Positions 1 through 7,369 of a stretch of DNA of 42,219 nt are shown here, in pieces. Within the stretch, counting starts at the first letter, position 1, and each line of letters begins with the position of its first letter. The notes below the pieces were generated by a model. It had not been told where the DNA came from. It ran no database searches and saw only the letters and a program-made list of their open reading frames with translations. The position numbers and the translations under genes were made by a program. Origin of the DNA: Aquabacterium sp. (GTDB lineage Bacteria; Pseudomonadota; Gammaproteobacteria; Burkholderiales; Burkholderiaceae_C); contig SCTQ01000021.1 of the NCBI GenBank assembly GCA_004322345.1, forward strand, positions 1 to 42,219, given 5' to 3'.

Positions 1-273
1 GCCGCATCCGTCGTTGCGTCCACAGGCTCGTACCGCCCGGTACGGGCCTGCGCACGCGCCTAGCCTGCGGCCCGATACGGCTCAGCAAAAGTACAGATCT
101 GAGTGGCGCACCACACTAGGCAGCCTCCCGCCGCCTGGCTTGATTCAGCTTGAACGCGGCCGGCCGCCCTCCTCAAATCGCGCCCGCAGTTCCTCCGCAG
201 TTCGCAGTCCCGTCGCGCCGGCGCGCTTTCCCCGTGCCGGGCGCTCCGCTCACTGGATAGACAAGGAGAAATC
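1..273. other. Left-edge non-coding stretch
   Basis: No supportable gene lies here. Frame 1 is open from the window edge to a TAG at 61-63 and could be the last 20 codons of an upstream gene, but nothing in it is recognisable. A short perfect inverted repeat, CGTACCG-CC-CGGTACG, spans 29-44 and could be a terminator hairpin for such a gene, although no T-run follows. The ribosome binding site AAGGAGA at about 263-269 belongs to the gene that starts at 274. Confidence 0.4.
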
Positions 274-1314
274 ATGCGCAAGCTCGCTCGCACGGCCCTC
301 GCGGCCCTCGCGCTGGCGCTGGGCCAGGCCGCCATGGCCGACAGCGTCCGCATCCCCATCACCGGCACCCTGGGAGGCGACAAGGGCGTCCCGCTGGTCG
401 ACATCAAGATCAAGGACAAGGACGGCAAGGAGATCACCGTCAAGGGCATCGTCGATACCGGCTCCAACAGCAACCTGAACATGAACCAGAAGCTGGCCGA
501 CCAGCTCGGCCTGGCCGCAGGCACCGCCGCACAGTCGAAAGGAGTCGGGGGCACCGCCAACATCAAGAACACCGACGTGCCCGCCGGCAACGGCGGCAGC
601 TTCAGCGGCGCCACGGCATCGGACGCCACGAAGTTCGACCTGCCGGTCAAGGGCCCGGCGCGCGTCAGCCCGGGCATCCCGGACGGCCACGTGCTGGTCG
701 GATCTGCCCTCATCAACTCCGACCCGGCCGGCCCCGGCTCCGTCAGCGTCAACTGGGCCAAGAAGACGGTGACCATCCACAACAACACGCAGGCCAAGGC
801 GTTGGCGGTGCTGCAGCTGGACGCGCCGCTGCAGCTGGCGGAACTGGGCACCTTCTACGCCGTCGGCGGGCCGTCCTCCGCCTGGGCGGTGAACGTGGGC
901 GCCACCAACGCCGGCACCACGGTGGATGCCAGCTTCGTCCTCTCCACCGGCGTGGACCACAGCTTCATCTCCGCGGGCCTGGCCGCGGCGCTGGGCCTGA
1001 GCCCGCAGGGCAGCGTGTCGGTCACCACCGGCGGCGGCACCTTCACGGGCACGGCGGCGGACGTGGAACTGCAGGTCTTCTCCGAGGAAGGGCCGGTGTC
1101 GTTCTCGGTCGGCGTGCTGTCGCCCAGCGACAACCCGGATGGCATCAACGTGCTCGGCGCCGACTTCCTGCAGCGCTATGCCGAGGTGCAGATCAACGGC
1201 GGCACGCTGACCTTCTCCGCCACCGCCGTGCCCGAGCCCTCCTTCGGCTGGCTGTGGATGGGGGGGCTGGTGGCGATGCGCGCAGGCATCAACATGGCGC
1301 GGCGACGCAGCTGA
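274..1314 (+). CDS. PEP-CTERM-anchored protein with two retropepsin-like lobes
   Basis: A 346-residue exported protein. It has a signal peptide ending near AMA-DS (about residue 23). A first aspartic-protease-like lobe carries IVDTGSNSN with the catalytic-type DTG. A second lobe carries VLSTGVDHS, where the Asp is replaced by Ser, followed by a typical VLGADFLQR segment. The tail VPEPSFGWLW, a hydrophobic stretch and a final ARRRS form a PEP-CTERM sorting signal, which in exosortase-bearing Gram-negatives is cut and the protein displayed at the surface. AAGGAGA lies 5-11 bases before the ATG. Protease activity is inferred from the motif; with one Asp it would need to dimerise, as retropepsins do, or be inactive. 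No exosortase gene is in the window. The gene converges on its neighbour with a 6-base gap. Confidence 0.75.
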   Translation: MRKLARTALAALALALGQAAMADSVRIPITGTLGGDKGVPLVDIKIKDKDGKEITVKGIVDTGSNSNLNMNQKLADQLGLAAGTAAQSKGVGGTANIKNTDVPAGNGGSFSGATASDATKFDLPVKGPARVSPGIPDGHVLVGSALINSDPAGPGSVSVNWAKKTVTIHNNTQAKALAVLQLDAPLQLAELGTFYAVGGPSSAWAVNVGATNAGTTVDASFVLSTGVDHSFISAGLAAALGLSPQGSVSVTTGGGTFTGTAADVELQVFSEEGPVSFSVGVLSPSDNPDGINVLGADFLQRYAEVQINGGTLTFSATAVPEPSFGWLWMGGLVAMRAGINMARRRS

Positions 1315-1320
1315 GCAGGC

Positions 1321-2556
1321 TCATTCCCCGAGCTGCTCGCGCCGATAGAGCCGCGGCAGGAAGTACGGCAGCATCTGGAACTCGCGCAGCGCATGCGAGC
1401 CCAGGTTCTCGAAGAAGCTGCTGTCGAGGATGCGCGCCAGCGAGGTGTTGACGAAGGTGCTGGTCAGCACCACGCCGTCGCCCGCCGCGTTGGCACGCCA
1501 CTGGTGCACCAGCGAGTTGCTGGGCAGCACGCCGGCCAGGATCGTCAGGTCCGTGCGGGCGTAGAAGTAGTCGGCGTCCTTCAGCGGCACGGGCGGATAG
1601 GGCTTGGCGTTGGGATCGGCGCCGGTGATGTCCAGCCAGTAGGCCGACTTGCCGACGTACTCCTTGACGCGCTGCTTCGCGCCGACGTCGTAGTGCATGT
1701 CGGGCTCGAAGGGCGGCACCGTCCACTCGAAGGACACGTGGTCGATGGGCTGCCACAGGCGGTAGCGCTCGGTGTTGCCGATGTGGTCCCACCACCAGCT
1801 CAGCATCTGCGGCGTGATGCCCTTGATCTCCTGCACGATGGTCAGCGTGACGTTGAGGTTCTTGTCGACGGGGCCGATGGCGTAGGAGCCGCGCTTCTTC
1901 AGCACGGCGTTGAAGTAGCGGTCGTTGAGCGCGGTGGTCAGCGTGGGGCCCAGGCCGCGCAGCGTCTTGGCGGCCTGCTCCACGTAGGCCTGGGCCAGCG
2001 CGGCGTCGGCTGCCTGCGTGGCTTCGATGCTGAAAGCCGTGTCGCCGTAGCCCTTGCCGGTAGGCAGGTACTGGATCAGCAGCGTGAAGGGCGCGCGGCC
2101 GTCGATGGACACGCGCTGCGCGACGAAGCTGTAGGGCTTGGCGCCGAGGAAGTTGTCCGAGGCCACGCGGTCGCGCACGGACTGCGGGTCCAGGTAGGTG
2201 ACCTCCACCGCGTGCGTGCTGCCGCCGAAGATCTCCACCGACTGGTAGCGTGCGCCGGCCGAATAACCCAGGTGCTGCGGCGTGGCCGGTGCCTCCACCC
2301 ACTGGATGCTGCGGTTGCCGGCATTGGCGCCGGTGAACAGGCCCTTGTCGAGGTTGTCCCAGTACCAGCTGTAGGCCTCGGGGCGCACGTCCTTGACGGT
2401 GAAGGTGGTGCGCGCGGTCTGGGCCTGGACGCTGCCCTGCGCGCCAGCGATCAGGTAGGCCGGCTGGAACAGCGCGAACAGGCCGGCGGCAACGGTGCCG
2501 AGCGTGAGCTTCAGCAGGCGCCGGCTGCGCGGCGGGTGGAGCGTGGATGGAGTCAT
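1321..2556 (-). CDS. DAPG hydrolase (PhlG)-like secreted protein
   Basis: A 411-residue protein resembling the 2,4-diacetylphloroglucinol/phloretin hydrolase family, zinc enzymes that cleave a C-C bond on acylated phenolics. The N-terminus has a Tat-like signal (SRRLLK at 11-16, then a hydrophobic stretch), so export in folded form is likely. The catalytic-type half has SWWWDH (253-258), IDHVSF with H273, and HALRE with H388 and E392, consistent with His/Glu zinc ligands. Residues 59-125 look like a degenerate copy of 249-315. The usual family length is about 290, so the extra N-terminal half explains the size. The gene is transcribed divergently from a TetR regulator with two operators between them. 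The substrate is unknown; a plant or aromatic polyketide is an inference from the family. Confidence 0.65.
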   Translation of the reverse strand: MTPSTLHPPRSRRLLKLTLGTVAAGLFALFQPAYLIAGAQGSVQAQTARTTFTVKDVRPEAYSWYWDNLDKGLFTGANAGNRSIQWVEAPATPQHLGYSAGARYQSVEIFGGSTHAVEVTYLDPQSVRDRVASDNFLGAKPYSFVAQRVSIDGRAPFTLLIQYLPTGKGYGDTAFSIEATQAADAALAQAYVEQAAKTLRGLGPTLTTALNDRYFNAVLKKRGSYAIGPVDKNLNVTLTIVQEIKGITPQMLSWWWDHIGNTERYRLWQPIDHVSFEWTVPPFEPDMHYDVGAKQRVKEYVGKSAYWLDITGADPNAKPYPPVPLKDADYFYARTDLTILAGVLPSNSLVHQWRANAAGDGVVLTSTFVNTSLARILDSSFFENLGSHALREFQMLPYFLPRLYRREQLGE

Positions 2557-2588
2557 GATCGCCTCGTCGGTTCGTGATGGATTGGGTT

Positions 2589-2602
2589 TCTACAACTGTA
2601 GA
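2589..2602. promoter_or_regulatory. TetR operator 1, perfect palindrome
   Basis: TCTACAACTGTAGA is a perfect 6+2+6 inverted repeat in the 124-bp divergent intergenic region. It recurs almost unchanged 23 bp downstream, about two helical turns away. The most economical reading is a pair of binding sites for the TetR protein encoded at 2681, controlling both that gene and the hydrolase gene. Confidence 0.7.
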
Positions 2603-2611
2603 TGGCAGAAC

Positions 2612-2625
2612 TCTACAGACGTAGA
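2612..2625. promoter_or_regulatory. TetR operator 2, near-perfect palindrome
   Basis: TCTACAGACGTAGA repeats the TCTACA half-site of the first operator, with one mismatch in the right half (CGTAGA in place of TGTAGA). The centre-to-centre spacing of 23 bp places both sites on the same face of the helix, which would suit cooperative binding of two dimers. Confidence 0.65.
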
Positions 2626-2680
2626 ATTCCCCACCTCGACCGCGTTTTCCCTCGCCGCCTCTCGCCGTCCACCAGCCCGC

Positions 2681-3253
2681 ATGCCCTCCGACCGCAAGAC
2701 CCTGATCGCCGACACCGCCATCGCCCTGCTCGCCTGCGCCGGCTCGCGTGGCCTGACCCATCGCGCCGTGGATGCCGAGGCCGGCCTGCCCGCGGGCTCC
2801 ACCTCCGCCTACTGCCGCACGCGGGCCGAGCTGGTGTCCCTGGCGCTGACCCGCCACGCGGCGCTGGACCTCGCCGACCTGGAGGGCGACGCCAGCGGCT
2901 GGGCGCGCAGCGCGCTGACGCCCGAGCGCTTCGTCGACACGCTGTCGCGGCGCATCGAGGACTGGCTGACGCCGGCCAAGCGCGCACGCCTGGTGGCGCG
3001 CTTCGAACTCTTCCTGATCGCCTCGCGCGAGCCCGAGCTGGCCGCCGTCGTCGCCGAACAGCGCAGCCGCTTCGTGCAGGCCGCCGTGGGCGCGCTGCGT
3101 GCCGCGGGGATCGAGCGCCCGGAGTCCGTCGCCCCCGGGCTGGTGATGACGGTGGACGGCATGCTGCTGGACCAGGTGGCGGAGCTGAACAGGCCGCTGA
3201 GCACGGCGCAGCGCAAGGCGGTGCTGGCCAGGGCGATAGGGCACGGCGGCTGA
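2681..3253 (+). CDS. TetR/AcrR family transcriptional regulator
   Basis: A 190-residue regulator of the usual TetR length. The N-terminal 50 residues form the helix-turn-helix: a first helix LIADTAIALLACAG, then GLTHRAVDAEAGLPAGSTSAY, which matches the recognition-helix pattern of the family. The rest is an all-helical ligand-binding domain. The ATG at 2681 was chosen because the MPSDRKTL start gives the standard distance to the DNA-binding helix; the open frame extends upstream through the operators but has no support there. It is divergent from the PhlG-like hydrolase and probably represses it and itself until a phenolic ligand, perhaps the hydrolase substrate, binds. Confidence 0.85.
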   Translation: MPSDRKTLIADTAIALLACAGSRGLTHRAVDAEAGLPAGSTSAYCRTRAELVSLALTRHAALDLADLEGDASGWARSALTPERFVDTLSRRIEDWLTPAKRARLVARFELFLIASREPELAAVVAEQRSRFVQAAVGALRAAGIERPESVAPGLVMTVDGMLLDQVAELNRPLSTAQRKAVLARAIGHGG

Positions 3254-3255
3254 AC

Positions 3256-3282
3256 TGTCACAGGACGGCGGGCTCGGCCGTC
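3256..3282 (+). promoter_or_regulatory. ECF41-type promoter upstream of the sigma factor gene
   Basis: TGTCACA (3256-3262), a 16-base spacer, then CGTC (3279-3282). This is the promoter signature I associate with ECF41 sigma factors. It lies 34 bases before the sigma factor ATG and recurs with identical elements and spacing before the downstream oxidoreductase gene, implying positive autoregulation. Confidence 0.8.
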
Positions 3283-3316
3283 TGGGCTGGTATCGCTGCA
3301 CTATCCTCGACCCGCC

Positions 3317-4216
3317 ATGAGCCCGACCGACACCGGATCCGACGCCTTCGCCCAGGCGCGCCCGCGCCTGTTCGCCATCGCCTACCGCATGCTCGGCACC
3401 CGTGCCGATGCCGAGGACGTGCTGCAGGACGCCTGGCTGCGCTGGCACCAGGCCGACCAGGGCAGCCTGCAGTCGGCCGAAGCCTGGCTGGTCACCGTGG
3501 TCACCCGCCTGTCCATCGACCGCCTGCGCGCGGCCAAGACGGAACGCGAGGCCTACGTCGGCTGGTGGCTGCCCGAGCCGCTGGTGCGGACGGAACACGC
3601 GGAGCCGGTGGACGAACGCACGCCCGAGTCCGCGGCCGAGCTGGCCGGCGAGCTGTCGCTGGCGCTGATGTGGGTGCTGGAGCGCCTGGCACCCGAGGAG
3701 CGCGCAGCCTTCCTGATGCGGCAGGTCTTCGACCAGGACTACGCCGACATCGCCGCCTTGCTGGACAAGAGCGAGGCCGCCTGCCGCCAACTCGTGCACC
3801 GCGCGTCCGAGCGCGTGCAGCAGGAGCGCCCGCGCTTCGAAGTCAGCCGCGACGCGCACCACCGCCTGCTGGAGCAGTTCGTCGCCGCCGCCCGCGGCAG
3901 CGACCGCGCGGCGATGAAGGCGCTGCTGGCCGACGGCGTGCAGCTGGTCAGCGATGGCGGCGGCAAGGTGCCCTCCTTCGCCAAGGTGCTGGAAGGCGCG
4001 GACCGCATCGTCAACCTCTACTGGGCCACCGCGCTGCGCCTGGGCGAGCAGGTCAGCTACCGCATCACGCTGATCAACGGCGAGCCCGGCCTGCTGCGCT
4101 ACGTCGGCGGGCAGCTGGAATCGGCCCAGACCTTCGTCACCGACGGCGAACGCATCGTGGCGATCTACACCGTGCGCAACCCGGACAAGCTGGCGCGCAT
4201 CCCGCCGCTGCAATGA
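3317..4216 (+). CDS. ECF41-family RNA polymerase sigma factor (SigJ-like)
   Basis: A 299-residue sigma factor with region 2 (YRMLGTRADAEDVLQDAW at 23-40), region 4 (ERLAPEERAAFLMRQVF, about 122-138) and a C-terminal SnoaL-like extension (about 180-299). Three ECF41 hallmarks are present: WLPEPL at 84-89 in the linker, DGGGK at 213-217 and NPDKL at 288-292. In this family the fused C-terminal domain takes the place of a separate anti-sigma factor and tunes activity. The next gene is the expected ECF41 partner, an NAD(P)-binding oxidoreductase/epimerase-like protein, and both genes carry the same promoter motif. The signal sensed is unknown. Confidence 0.92.
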   Translation: MSPTDTGSDAFAQARPRLFAIAYRMLGTRADAEDVLQDAWLRWHQADQGSLQSAEAWLVTVVTRLSIDRLRAAKTEREAYVGWWLPEPLVRTEHAEPVDERTPESAAELAGELSLALMWVLERLAPEERAAFLMRQVFDQDYADIAALLDKSEAACRQLVHRASERVQQERPRFEVSRDAHHRLLEQFVAAARGSDRAAMKALLADGVQLVSDGGGKVPSFAKVLEGADRIVNLYWATALRLGEQVSYRITLINGEPGLLRYVGGQLESAQTFVTDGERIVAIYTVRNPDKLARIPPLQ

Positions 4217-4229
4217 CGGCCACCGGGGC

Positions 4230-4256
4230 TGTCACAGCCCACCGGCACCACGCGTC
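4230..4256 (+). promoter_or_regulatory. ECF41-type promoter upstream of the partner oxidoreductase
   Basis: TGTCACA (4230-4236), a 16-base spacer and CGTC (4253-4256), identical in both elements and in spacing to the motif before the sigma factor. It begins 14 bases after the sigma factor stop codon and ends 56 bases before the next ATG, so the partner gene can be transcribed on its own by the ECF41 sigma factor. Confidence 0.8.
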
Positions 4257-4312
4257 TTGTCCTGCATGGAGCGGCGCCATCCTGGTGCCGCCCGCAGACG
4301 AAAGGGCAAGAC

Positions 4313-5068
4313 ATGAAGATCGTGGTGATCGGCGGCAGCGGCTTGATCGGCAGCCGCGTGGTGGCGCGCCTGCGCGCACAGGGCCATGAGGCGGCGGCGG
4401 CGTCACCCGCCAGTGGTGTCAACGCCGTGACCGGCCAAGGGCTGGATGCCGCGCTGGCCGGCGCTCAGGTGGTGGTGGACGTGGCGAACTCGCCGTCCTT
4501 CGCGCCGGACGACGTGATGGCCTTCTTCCGCGCCTCGACAAGCAAACTGGCAGCGGCCGAGGCGAAGGCCGGCGTCATGCACCACGTGGCGCTGTCCATC
4601 GTCGGCACCGAGCGCCTGCCCGACAGCGGCTACTTCCTGGCCAAGCTGGAGCAGGAGCGCCTGATCAAGGCCTCGCCCGTGCCGTGGACCATCGTGCGGG
4701 CGACGCAGTTCTTCGAGTTCCTCGCCGCGATCGGACAGGGCAGCGCACAGGACGGCGAGGCCCGCCTGCCGACCGCGCTGATGCAGCCGGTGGCCGCGGA
4801 CGACGTGGCCGACGCGGTGGCCGATGCCGCGCTGGCCGCCCCGCGCAACGGCACGGTCGAAGTCGCCGGCCCGCAGGCGCTGCCCATGGACCACCTCGTG
4901 CGGCGCGCGCTGCAGGCCCGGGGCGACGGGTTGCGCGTGGTGGGCGATGCGCAGGCACGCTACTTCGGCGCGGCGATCGACGACCGGTCGCTGACGCCGG
5001 CACCTGGGGGCCATGCGCGCATCGGCGCGCTGCCGTTCGAAGCGTGGCTGGCGCGGCAGGCGGTGTGA
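4313..5068 (+). CDS. NAD(P)-binding NmrA/SDR-like protein, ECF41 partner
   Basis: A 251-residue atypical short-chain dehydrogenase with the N-terminal dinucleotide motif GGSGLIGSRVV. A following SIVGTERLPDSGYFLAKLEQE segment has the YxxxK-like arrangement (Y, then AKLE), and WTIVRATQFFEF is typical of NmrA-like proteins. ECF41 sigma factors are usually linked to one gene of the carboxymuconolactone decarboxylase/oxidoreductase/epimerase class, and this fits. The ATG at 4313 is the only sensible start, 7 residues before the glycine motif. A strong hairpin at 5095-5116 follows the stop. Its substrate is unknown. Confidence 0.85.
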   Translation: MKIVVIGGSGLIGSRVVARLRAQGHEAAAASPASGVNAVTGQGLDAALAGAQVVVDVANSPSFAPDDVMAFFRASTSKLAAAEAKAGVMHHVALSIVGTERLPDSGYFLAKLEQERLIKASPVPWTIVRATQFFEFLAAIGQGSAQDGEARLPTALMQPVAADDVADAVADAALAAPRNGTVEVAGPQALPMDHLVRRALQARGDGLRVVGDAQARYFGAAIDDRSLTPAPGGHARIGALPFEAWLARQAV

Positions 5069-5094
5069 GACGCGGCCGCGACCGAACGACCGGT

Positions 5095-5116
5095 CCGGCG
5101 ACCTCGCGGTCGCCGG
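5095..5116. terminator. Bidirectional terminator-like hairpin
   Basis: CCGGCGACC-TCGC-GGTCGCCGG: a perfect 9-bp GC-rich stem with a 4-base loop between the convergent oxidoreductase and eutC genes. No T-run is present on either side, so it may act as a factor-dependent or mRNA-end-stabilising hairpin. Confidence 0.5.
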
Positions 5117-5117
5117 C

Positions 5118-5882
5118 TCAACGCGGCAGCAGCTCCATCTCGCTGTCGTCCTTCAGCGCCGTCCCCGACAACCCGCGCCGCAGCGCTTCCTTCAGCAGCC
5201 ACGCGATGCGCTGCGCCGCTGCCTCGGGTGCCAGCCCCTGCGGCCGGATGTTGCTGATGCAGTTGCGCTGGCTGTCCGTGCAGCCCACGCGCGGGCCGTG
5301 GGTGAGGTAGGCGCCCAGGCTGTCGGGTGAGCTCAGCCCCGGGCGTTCGCCCAGCAGGATCAGCGCGATCCGCGCCTGCAGCAGCTCGCCCACCTCGTCG
5401 GCCAGCGCGACGCGCGCCTGCGTGGCGATCACCAGCGGCGCGATGCAGAGTGCGCCGGCCAGGGCCTCGCGCAAGGCCCGCAGCAGCCGCACCGCATGCT
5501 GCTGCGTGGCAGTAGCGGACAAGCCGTCGGCGACGACGATGGCCAGGTCCACCGGGCCGGACGCCGCATGACGCAGGCCCGTCGCGCTGGCCTCGTCCAA
5601 CCGCCGCCCCCAGTCGGGCCGGCGCAGGTAGTCCTCGCGCGTCGGCGCGCGGCTGCGGGCCTGCAAGGTCTGCCAGCCGTCCGCTTCCAGCGCCGCGGCC
5701 AGGGCCGGCATGTCCAGCGGGACGTGCACCGCATCGCGCGCCTGCGCATGGGCCGCGGCGAAGCGCAGCACCTCGGCGGTCGGCAGGCTCGTCCCCGCGC
5801 GGCCCAGCCCGATGCGCGCGGGCGTGTGGCGGCGCAGGACGGCCCAGGGGTCGGCGGGACGCAGTTCCCCCTCGTCGCTCAC
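5118..5882 (-). CDS. eutC: Ethanolamine ammonia-lyase small (light) subunit
   Basis: A 254-residue protein with the EutC core TPARIGLGRAGTSLPTAEVL followed by a helical segment (RFAAAHAQARDAVHVPLD) and a C-terminal Rossmann-like half (VDLAIVVADGLSATATQQHA and IGLILLGERPGLSS-like strands). With EutB it forms the adenosylcobalamin-dependent enzyme that turns ethanolamine into acetaldehyde and ammonia in the cytosol. It starts with GTG at 5882, overlapping the eutB stop codon by 4 bases (GTGA), so translation is coupled. No carboxysome-like shell genes, reactivase or permease lie alongside in the window. Confidence 0.93.
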   Translation of the reverse strand: MSDEGELRPADPWAVLRRHTPARIGLGRAGTSLPTAEVLRFAAAHAQARDAVHVPLDMPALAAALEADGWQTLQARSRAPTREDYLRRPDWGRRLDEASATGLRHAASGPVDLAIVVADGLSATATQQHAVRLLRALREALAGALCIAPLVIATQARVALADEVGELLQARIALILLGERPGLSSPDSLGAYLTHGPRVGCTDSQRNCISNIRPQGLAPEAAAQRIAWLLKEALRRGLSGTALKDDSEMELLPR

Positions 5883-7273
5883 GAGCGCCCTCCTTCCAGC
5901 AACTGCTCGAAAGCCAGCGCCGGCCGCATCGGCGCCGGCAGCAGCGCCCCCTGCGCGTCGGTGATGCCCATGCGCTGCAGCCAGGCCTCGAACTCCGGCG
6001 CGCGCTTCAATCCCAGCAGCTTGCGCACGAACAGCGCATCGTGGAAGGACGTGCTCTGGTAGTTGAGCATCACGTCGTCGGCCCCCGGCACGCCCATGAT
6101 GAAGTTCAGGCCCGAGGCGGCCAGCAGCACGAGCAGGTTGTCCATGTCGTCGGAGTCGGCCTGGGCGTGGTTGGTGTAGCAGATGTCGCAGCCCATCGGC
6201 AGGCCCAGCAGCTTGCCGCAGAAGTGGTCCTCCAGGCCCGCGCGCAGGATCTGCTTGCCGTCGTAGAGGTACTCCGGCCCGATGAAGCCGACCACCGTGT
6301 TGACCAGCAGCGGCTGGTAGCGCCGCGCCACCGCGTAGGCCCGCGCCTCAAGCGTCTGCTGGTCCACCCCGTGGTGGGCGTTGGCCGACAGCGCGCTGCC
6401 CTGCCCCGTCTCGAAGTACATCAGGTTGGCATCCGGCCCGCCGCGGGCCAGCGCGCGCACGGCCGCATGTGCCTCGTCCAGCAGGCCCAGGCCGATGCCG
6501 AAGCTGCGGTTGGCGGCCTCGGTGCCGGCGATGGACTGGAAGACCAGGTCCACCGGCGCGCCCTGCTCCATCGCCTGCAGCGTGTTGGTCACGTGGGTCA
6601 GCACGCAGGACTGCGTGGGGATGGCGTGGCGGTCGATGACCGTGTCCAGCAGGTGCAGCAGCCGCACCAGCGCCGGCACGCTGTCGGCCACCGGGTTGAC
6701 GCCGATCACCGCGTCGCCCGCGCCGTACATCAGCCCGTCGAGGATGCTGGCCGCGATGCCGGCCGCGTCGTCGGTGGGGTGGTTGGGCTGCAGGCGCACG
6801 GCCAGGTGGCCGGGCAGGCCGATGGTGGAACGCAGGCGCGTGACGACACGGCAGCGCGCGGCCACCAGCATCAGGTCCTGGTTGCGCATCAGCTTGCTGA
6901 CGGCGGCGGCCATCTCCGGGGTCAGGCCCGGCGCGAGCGCGGCCAGCACCCCCGGCGTCGCCGCATCCGACAGCAGCCAGTCGCGCAGGCCGCCGACGGT
7001 CAGGTGCGACACCGGCGCGAAGGCCGCCGCGTCGTGGCCGTCGACGATCAGCCGCGTGACCTCGTCGGCCTCGTAGGGGACCAGCGCTTCCTGCAGGAAG
7101 ACCTTCAGCGGCAGGTCGGCCAGCGCCTCGCGCGCGGCGACGCGCTGCTGCGCGCTCTGCGCGGCGATGCCGGCGAGCTGGTCGCCGGAGCGCTCGGGCG
7201 AGGCGCAGGCCAGCAGCTCGCGCAAGTCCGCGAAGCGGTAGGTGTTGTCGCCGACGGTGGCCTGGTGTCCCAT
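5879..7273 (-). CDS. eutB: Ethanolamine ammonia-lyase large (heavy) subunit
   Basis: A 464-residue TIM-barrel subunit of the B12-dependent lyase, close to the family's usual 450-465. Recognisable segments include NPVADSVPALVRLL, SFGIGLGLLDEAH, YFETGQGSALSANAHHG, GFIGPEYLYDGKQILRAGLEDHF and LPMGCDICYTNHAQAD, which together form the substrate and cobalamin site. The ATG at 7273 (MGHQATVGDNTYRF) gives the standard N-terminus; the same frame stays open far upstream, antisense to the KAP gene, only because of base composition. It is transcribed with eutC. Supplying ammonia or acetaldehyde from membrane-lipid ethanolamine is the likely role. Confidence 0.95.
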   Translation of the reverse strand: MGHQATVGDNTYRFADLRELLACASPERSGDQLAGIAAQSAQQRVAAREALADLPLKVFLQEALVPYEADEVTRLIVDGHDAAAFAPVSHLTVGGLRDWLLSDAATPGVLAALAPGLTPEMAAAVSKLMRNQDLMLVAARCRVVTRLRSTIGLPGHLAVRLQPNHPTDDAAGIAASILDGLMYGAGDAVIGVNPVADSVPALVRLLHLLDTVIDRHAIPTQSCVLTHVTNTLQAMEQGAPVDLVFQSIAGTEAANRSFGIGLGLLDEAHAAVRALARGGPDANLMYFETGQGSALSANAHHGVDQQTLEARAYAVARRYQPLLVNTVVGFIGPEYLYDGKQILRAGLEDHFCGKLLGLPMGCDICYTNHAQADSDDMDNLLVLLAASGLNFIMGVPGADDVMLNYQSTSFHDALFVRKLLGLKRAPEFEAWLQRMGITDAQGALLPAPMRPALAFEQLLEGGRS

Positions 7274-7316
7274 GCTGGCTGCGTAGTCCGGATACCGCAG
7301 CGTGCAGCAGATTTCA

Positions 7317-7335
7317 GGCCTGCGCCATGCAGGCC
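7317..7335. repeat. Inverted repeat in the eutB/KAP divergent region
   Basis: GGCCTGC-GCCAT-GCAGGCC is a perfect 7-bp stem in the 96-bp region between the divergent eutB and KAP NTPase starts. It may be an operator for one of them or a leader hairpin of the rightward gene. No matching regulator gene is adjacent. Confidence 0.35.
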
Positions 7336-7369
7336 GCAGAATCCCGCCGCCACACCAGGGAGCCCTGCC

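Noticed and set aside
1289-4213. A 974-codon open frame on the minus strand across the hydrolase, TetR and sigma factor genes
   Set aside because: It runs antisense or out of frame to three well-recognised genes, is rich in Arg, His and Gln, and has no recognisable domain; long spurious frames are expected at this base composition.
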